From Chthoniobacterales bacterium (GTDB lineage: Bacteria; Verrucomicrobiota; Verrucomicrobiia; Chthoniobacterales; UBA10450), in the NCBI GenBank assembly GCA_013812515.1, contig JACCTI010000032.1, positions 1 to 9,549 on the forward strand: a DNA stretch of 9,549 nt, written 5' to 3'. Shown piece by piece: positions 6,361 to 9,549 of the stretch. Below the pieces are notes generated by a model, which was not told the origin of the DNA, did not search any database, and saw nothing but the letters and a program-made list of their open reading frames with translations. The position numbers and the translations under genes are program-made. Each line of letters begins with the position of its first letter. The first letter of the stretch is position 1.

Positions 6361-6396
6361 GCAGGAGCAGGAGCAGGAGCGTGAGCAGGAGCGCGA
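6361..6396 (+). repeat. Hexanucleotide tandem repeat upstream of recF
   Basis: Six consecutive hexamers read GCAGGA, GCAGGA, GCAGGA, GCGTGA, GCAGGA, GCGCGA. A more degraded GAnnCG-type periodicity extends upstream to about 6334. The array is in the recF leader, about 70 bp before the start codon. The array is outside any credible gene; the open frames through it give only low-complexity Leu or Arg-Ser runs. Perfect units are candidates for slippage variation. Confidence 0.8.
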
Positions 6397-6454
6397 CTAT
6401 CTCCGATGAGGGCGCGCCGAGAGATGCGACACCACTGAGCTCGCGATCCGGCCC

Positions 6455-6460
6455 AGAAGG
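6455..6460 (+). promoter_or_regulatory. Ribosome binding site of recF
   Basis: AGAAGG ends 6 nt before the recF ATG at 6467. It is the only clear Shine-Dalgarno-like sequence before a gene in this window and supports the chosen recF start. Confidence 0.55.
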
Positions 6461-6466
6461 TTTCGG

Positions 6467-7516
6467 ATGTTGACGGAATTGCAGCTGCGGAATTTCCGAT
6501 GTTTCGAAGCGCTGCGCGTCCGTTTCGCTCCGCGCTATAACTTTTTCCTTGGGCAGAACGGCCAGGGGAAGACCTCGATTCTGGAAGCGGCTTGCGTTCT
6601 CCTGCGTTTGCAATCCCAGCGCAGCTCGACTCTCGCGCCTCTCGTCAGGCTGGGGGAGAAGTCGTTCGGCGTGGCAGGACGCTGCCATGATCACTGGCTT
6701 GAGTTTCGCTACAGCTCATTGCGCCGGAAGCTGGCCTTCGACCAGGTGGAGCAGCGGAGTGCCGCGGAGTATCTGCAGATCGGGCGCGTCGTTTCGCTTG
6801 CGAACTCGGACAGCGAACTGGTTCGGGGCGGCTCGGAATTCCGGCGGCGTTTCCTCGATTTCCTCGGCACGCAACTCGAAGCGAGCTATCGCGCCACATT
6901 GCGCGCCTATGAACGCGCCCTGCGCTCACGCAATGCGCTGCTGAAGTCGCCGCAATCAAAGCTGCGCGAGCTGGCTGCATACAATCCGCCGCTGCTGGAA
7001 CATGGCGCGAAGCTCTCGGCTCTGCGCGCAAGCCTTCTTCACCGGCTGGCGCCGTTCGCTTCGGACGCGCACCGTGAAATCAGCGGATCGCAGGAGACGT
7101 TGACCCTCAAGTGCGCGCCGGGTAATGCAGCGGACTTCGCGGAGGATCTTGCGCGATCGCACGCGCAGGAGCTGCGCTTGCGGCAGACCGTGGTGGGGCC
7201 GCATCGCGATGACATCACTCTCCTCGTGGACGACAGGGCAGCCGGGCCGTTCGCCTCAGAAGGTCAACAGCGAACCGTCGCTCTGGCTTTGAAAATCGCC
7301 CAGGCGCGCGTTTTCGAAAGGGAACAAGGCGCTGCGCCGTTGCTCCTGATCGACGACATCTTCGGCGAACTCGACCCGGAACGCCGCAATCGATTGCTTC
7401 GCGCGCTCCCCGCCCATGCGCAGAAGCTTGTCACCGCGACGAGCATGACGTGGCAGAAAGAGCAGATCGATGGGCCGACATTTGAGCTGGTAGGCGGAAC
7501 TCTGAGGGCACGTTAG
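6467..7516 (+). CDS. recF: DNA replication and repair protein RecF
   Basis: RecF is an SMC-like ABC ATPase that binds gapped DNA and, with RecO and RecR, loads RecA at stalled forks. The 349-residue product is near the usual 360. The N terminus MLTELQLRNFRCF is typical. The Walker A motif GQNGQGKT is at 29-36, GPHRDD (a RecF hallmark) at 244-249, the signature SEGQQRT at 264-270, and Walker B LLLIDDIFGELD at 292-303 including the D-loop. All key ATPase motifs are intact. The start is supported by AGAAGG six bases upstream. In many bacteria recF follows dnaN near the origin; here its upstream neighbour is a divergent DUF4230 gene. yqgE follows on the same strand after 60 bp and may be cotranscribed. 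Confidence 0.97.
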   Translation: MLTELQLRNFRCFEALRVRFAPRYNFFLGQNGQGKTSILEAACVLLRLQSQRSSTLAPLVRLGEKSFGVAGRCHDHWLEFRYSSLRRKLAFDQVEQRSAAEYLQIGRVVSLANSDSELVRGGSEFRRRFLDFLGTQLEASYRATLRAYERALRSRNALLKSPQSKLRELAAYNPPLLEHGAKLSALRASLLHRLAPFASDAHREISGSQETLTLKCAPGNAADFAEDLARSHAQELRLRQTVVGPHRDDITLLVDDRAAGPFASEGQQRTVALALKIAQARVFEREQGAAPLLLIDDIFGELDPERRNRLLRALPAHAQKLVTATSMTWQKEQIDGPTFELVGGTLRAR

Positions 7517-7544
7517 GTGACCGGGCGCGCAGGCTTGCCCCTTG

Positions 7545-7557
7545 CGGAGAATCTCCG
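7545..7557. repeat. Small perfect dyad in the recF-yqgE gap
   Basis: CGGAGA-A-TCTCCG is a perfect 6-bp inverted repeat with a single central base, 19 bp upstream of the preferred yqgE ATG. It could be an operator half-site pair or chance; its loop is too short for a stable RNA hairpin. Confidence 0.4.
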
Positions 7558-7576
7558 TTTGTATTCTAGTTTTTAC

Positions 7577-8137
7577 ATGCGTAACCGCAGAGGCCAGGTG
7601 CCGCAAAATCTGACGGGTTCGTTGCTGATCGCACACCCGAACATGATGGACCCTAATTTTCGCCGGGCGGTGCTTTTCATCTCGGCGCATGACGCAAACG
7701 ACGGGGCGATGGGGGTGATCCTGAATCGGCCCCTCGACAAACATGTTTGCGATCTTGTTCGCGAGACTCCACCAGAAGGGCTCGCCGATGTGCCGGTCTT
7801 CCTCGGCGGACCGGTCGGGAAGAACCAACTGATGTTCGCGGCTTTCGAATGGGAAGACGCGAATGGGTTGAAGTTGAACCACAACGTCGATCTCGGCGAA
7901 GCGCACGAGCGGGCCGACGACGATCCTTCCTCCGTCCGTGCCTTTGTCGGTTATGCGGGCTGGAGTGCGGGACAGCTCGAAGCGGAGATGAAACAAAACG
8001 CGTGGATTCTGCAAAAACCGAGTCGCGCTGCGCTCACGCCCGACCGGCTGCCAAAGCTTTGGTTCGACATCATGCGCGGTCTTGGTCCGTGGTATAAATT
8101 GCTGGCCGCGGCACCGGACGATCCGTCTCTGAACTGA
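7577..8137 (+). CDS. yqgE: YqgE/AlgH family protein (UPF0301)
   Basis: The 186-residue product matches the usual length of YqgE/AlgH proteins, a compact cytoplasmic family first linked to alginate regulation in Pseudomonas and otherwise of uncertain biochemical role. Visible family segments are LTGSLLIAHPNMMDPNFRRAV near the N terminus, then GAMGVILNRPLD, VFLGGPV, and late in the protein FVGYAGWSAGQLEAEM followed by W. The ATG at 7577 is preferred because it gives the standard N terminus. The frame is also open to a GTG at 7517, directly after the recF stop, which would add 20 residues and make the genes abut. The gene lies downstream of recF on the same strand; ald follows after 91 bp. No Shine-Dalgarno site is evident. 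Confidence 0.95.
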   Translation: MRNRRGQVPQNLTGSLLIAHPNMMDPNFRRAVLFISAHDANDGAMGVILNRPLDKHVCDLVRETPPEGLADVPVFLGGPVGKNQLMFAAFEWEDANGLKLNHNVDLGEAHERADDDPSSVRAFVGYAGWSAGQLEAEMKQNAWILQKPSRAALTPDRLPKLWFDIMRGLGPWYKLLAAAPDDPSLN

Positions 8138-8189
8138 GCGCAAAGTTTCGGGCGCTCTCTGACGAGAAAAGACTCGCCGGCGCGCATTA

Positions 8190-8224
8190 TCACTTGTCAC
8201 TCCGCACCCGTCACTCTTCACTTC
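8190..8224 (+). repeat. Five TCACTnn heptamers ending 4 nt before the ald start
   Basis: In exact 7-nt phase the units are TCACTTG, TCACTCC, GCACCCG, TCACTCT and TCACTTC, followed by CGGG and the ald ATG. Four of five units begin TCACT and the middle one is degenerate. The placement parallels the TCAACCC heptamers before glnA. No Shine-Dalgarno site is present. A role in translation or regulation is inferred only. Confidence 0.8.
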
Positions 8225-8228
8225 CGGG

Positions 8229-9326
8229 ATGATCATCGGCGTTCCGAAGGAAATTAAGGAGCAGGAGCATCGCGTTGGTTTAGTGCCAGCCACTGCGTCC
8301 ACTTTGTCGCGTCGCAGGCACACCGTTCTCGTGCAAAAAAACGCCGGCGTTGGCGCGGGTTACTCTGACGAAAATTACACCTCGGTCGGCGCGAAGATCA
8401 TCGACACGGCGGAAGATCTTTTCCGCCAGGCCGAGATGATCGTGAAGGTGAAAGAGCCGTTGCAAGCAGAGTATGGATTGCTGCGGAAGGGGCAGATTCT
8501 GTTCACGTATCTCCACCTCGCCGCGAGCAAACCGCTGACGGAAGCGCTGCTGCAGTCGGGCGTGACCGGCGTTGCCTACGAGACGATCCAAGTCGGGAAC
8601 AAGCTGCCGTTGCTCGAGCCAATGAGTGAGATCGCGGGGCGCATGTCGGTCGTGATGGGCGCATATTATCTGGCGAAACACAATGGGGGCAATGGCGTCC
8701 TGCTCGGCGGCGTGCCGGGGGTTTTGCCTGGGCGAGTTGTCGTGATTGGCGGAGGGACCTCCGGTGTGAACGCGGCACGGATGGCAGTGGGTCTCGCCGC
8801 GGATGTGACAATCCTCGAAGTGGATGGTGAGCGGATGCGCTTCCTTGATCTCACGATGCCGAACGCGAATACGCTTTACTCGAACGAAGCGAACCTGACG
8901 GAGCTTATGCCGACAACGGACCTGCTCATTGGCGCCGTCCTTGTGCCCGGTGCGAAAGCGCCGAAGCTGGTCACGCGAGAAATGTTGCGGAAGATGAAAC
9001 CCGGTAGCGTTTTCGTCGATATCGCGATCGACCAGGGCGGCTGCGCGGAAACATCGCGCCCCACGACGCATCACGACCCGATTTACGTGGAGGAAGGTGT
9101 GACGCATTACTGCGTAGCGAACATGCCAGGCGCATACGCTCGCACTTCGACTCAAGCGCTCAGCAACGCGACGGCGCGGTATGTGGAATTACTGGCCGAT
9201 CGCGGATTGGAAGGCGCCTGCCAGAAGCAGCCGGCGCTGACTGGCGGGATTAACACGCGCGATGCGCGTCTAACTTTGCAAGCAGTGGGCGAGGCGCACG
9301 GGCTCGAATACGAGCCGGCATTCTGA
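8229..9326 (+). CDS. ald: Alanine dehydrogenase
   Basis: Ald reversibly converts L-alanine, NAD+ and water to pyruvate, NADH and ammonium, linking carbon and nitrogen metabolism in the cytoplasm. The 365 residues fit the usual size of about 370. Residues equivalent to the known active site are present: Arg15, Lys75, His96 and the Asp in VDIAIDQGG (268). The Rossmann nucleotide loop GGGTSG is at 174-179, with acidic residues at 197 and 199 in place for the NAD ribose. MIIGVPKEIKEQEHRVGLVPA is the canonical start and supports ATG 8229. The gene lies 91 bp after yqgE and is preceded by a heptamer tract rather than a Shine-Dalgarno site. Near the 3' end the coding DNA contains a perfect hairpin, GGCTCG-AATA-CGAGCC (9301-9316), without a T run. 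It could share an ammonium-related regulon with glnB-glnA, but nothing in sequence proves it. Confidence 0.97.
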   Translation: MIIGVPKEIKEQEHRVGLVPATASTLSRRRHTVLVQKNAGVGAGYSDENYTSVGAKIIDTAEDLFRQAEMIVKVKEPLQAEYGLLRKGQILFTYLHLAASKPLTEALLQSGVTGVAYETIQVGNKLPLLEPMSEIAGRMSVVMGAYYLAKHNGGNGVLLGGVPGVLPGRVVVIGGGTSGVNAARMAVGLAADVTILEVDGERMRFLDLTMPNANTLYSNEANLTELMPTTDLLIGAVLVPGAKAPKLVTREMLRKMKPGSVFVDIAIDQGGCAETSRPTTHHDPIYVEEGVTHYCVANMPGAYARTSTQALSNATARYVELLADRGLEGACQKQPALTGGINTRDARLTLQAVGEAHGLEYEPAF

Positions 9327-9327
9327 T

Positions 9328-9424
9328 GGCCGCCTGGTCCCCAAGCGGCTAATGAAGATCGAGTTACGGGAAGGCCGGATGAGTCAGCCGGTTCGATTCC
9401 ACTGTGACCCGCAACGGGCAACCC
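9328..9424 (+). promoter_or_regulatory. Structured leader resembling the 5' half of a cobalamin riboswitch
   Basis: The stretch contains, in order, pieces resembling the conserved core of cobalamin riboswitches: GGTCCCCAAGCGGCTAAT (9336-9353), CGGGAA (9367-9372), a hairpin GGCCGG/CCGGTT (9373-9378 with 9388-9393), and CTGTGACCCGCAACGGG (9402-9418), compared with the GGTnCC, AGGGAA, GGTGnAAnTCC and CTGnCCCGCnAC boxes. An outer stem GGCCGC/GCGGCT pairs 9328-9333 with 9345-9350. The expected 3' half is missing, because the lipoprotein start codon follows at once. It may be a truncated relic, a divergent compact relative, or an unrelated structured leader. Confidence 0.35.
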
Positions 9425-9430
9425 TATCAT

Positions 9431-9549
9431 ATGAAAAAATATATCTGCGTTTTAGCTGGTGCCGCTCTCCTGGCGGCGTGTGAACAAAGGACTGAGACCG
9501 TCACCACACCCGCGGCTGGGTCACCCGCTGCTGGCAAGACAGAGCACAA
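9431..9549 (+). CDS. Small lipoprotein, N-terminal fragment (3' end off the window)
   Basis: From the ATG at 9431 the frame stays open to the window edge (39 complete codons). It begins MKKYICVLAGAALLAACEQR: two lysines, a hydrophobic stretch and a lipobox LAAC with Cys17, the hallmark of a signal-peptidase II lipoprotein that would be exported and lipid-anchored. The following visible residues are Thr, Pro, Ala and Gly rich, a probable flexible linker. Glu follows the Cys rather than the Asp of inner-membrane retention. The function cannot be inferred from this fragment. Its start codons and local AT-rich sequence (atgaaaaaatatatc) differ from the GC-rich surroundings, as is common for signal peptides. 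It lies directly after the structured leader. Confidence 0.8.
   Translation, partial: MKKYICVLAGAALLAACEQRTETVTTPAAGSPAAGKTEH

Larger units (their letters stand above)
6091..6466. other. Divergent spacer between the DUF4230 gene and recF
   Basis: This 376-bp stretch has no ORF I believe. Short hairpins occur near the DUF4230 start: CGCCC/GGGCG at 6121-6142 and TGTTC/GAACA at 6145-6160. A weak hairpin followed by ATTTTT lies at 6199-6216. A degenerate GA-rich hexamer array lies at 6334-6396. No confident -35/-10 pair was found in either direction. Confidence 0.5.

Noticed and set aside
6095..6694. Minus-strand open frame with a poly-leucine run
   Set aside because: The leucines come from the hexamer repeat read in reverse, and the frame overlaps the start of recF on the other strand; a shadow.
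7535..7567. Promoter for yqgE (TTGCCC or TTGCGG with TATTCT)
   Set aside because: Spacers are 21 or 14 bp and the -10 box matches only four of six bases.
7517..7576. GTG start for yqgE directly abutting the recF stop
   Set aside because: The added 20 residues have no family match, while ATG 7577 gives the usual length; translational coupling with recF remains a minor possibility.
9386..9402. tRNA T-arm-like GGTTCGATTCC
   Set aside because: Only two proper pairs (plus one wobble) form in the required 5-bp stem, and no acceptor, D or anticodon arms are found around it on either strand.

Overview
The window reads as chromosomal housekeeping DNA from a GC-rich bacterium. The protein sequences, the near absence of Shine-Dalgarno sites and the short tandem heptamers before start codons suggest a soil-type member of the Verrucomicrobiota (Chthoniobacterales/Spartobacteria-like). 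This placement is inferred from overall style, not from a marker gene. No prophage, CRISPR array, transposase gene or secretion cluster is visible.

Layout. Positions 1-1399 carry a minus-strand nitrogen-assimilation pair: glnB (PII signal protein) followed by glnA (type I glutamine synthetase, cut by the window edge). A 222-bp divergent spacer (1400-1621) holds a near-consensus sigma-70 promoter placed so close to dnaE that the mRNA should be almost leaderless. dnaE (1622-5149) encodes the replicative DNA polymerase III alpha subunit. It contains a 71-bp REPIN-like palindromic element read through in frame. The convergent spacer 5150-5403 is packed with palindromes, including a second element with the same CTGTAG/CTACAG ends. 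A minus-strand membrane-anchored DUF4230 protein follows (5404-6090). A 376-bp divergent spacer with a degenerate hexamer array then leads to recF (6467-7516), yqgE/algH (7577-8137) and ald (alanine dehydrogenase, 8229-9326). After ald comes a roughly 100-nt structured stretch resembling the 5' half of a cobalamin riboswitch, and then the start of a small lipoprotein gene (9431 to the edge).

Function. GlnB and GlnA act together in ammonium assimilation, and Ald also handles ammonium/alanine nitrogen, but it sits 7 kb away in a different transcription unit. DnaE and RecF share DNA replication and repair but are separated by the unrelated DUF4230 gene. recF is not beside dnaN here.

The most unusual content is non-coding: REPIN-like palindromes, one of them domesticated inside an essential polymerase gene; heptamer tracts that end 4-5 nt before the glnA and ald start codons, with a 20-bp complementary partner just after the glnB stop; and the partial riboswitch-like leader. 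No wholly new multi-gene system is evident.
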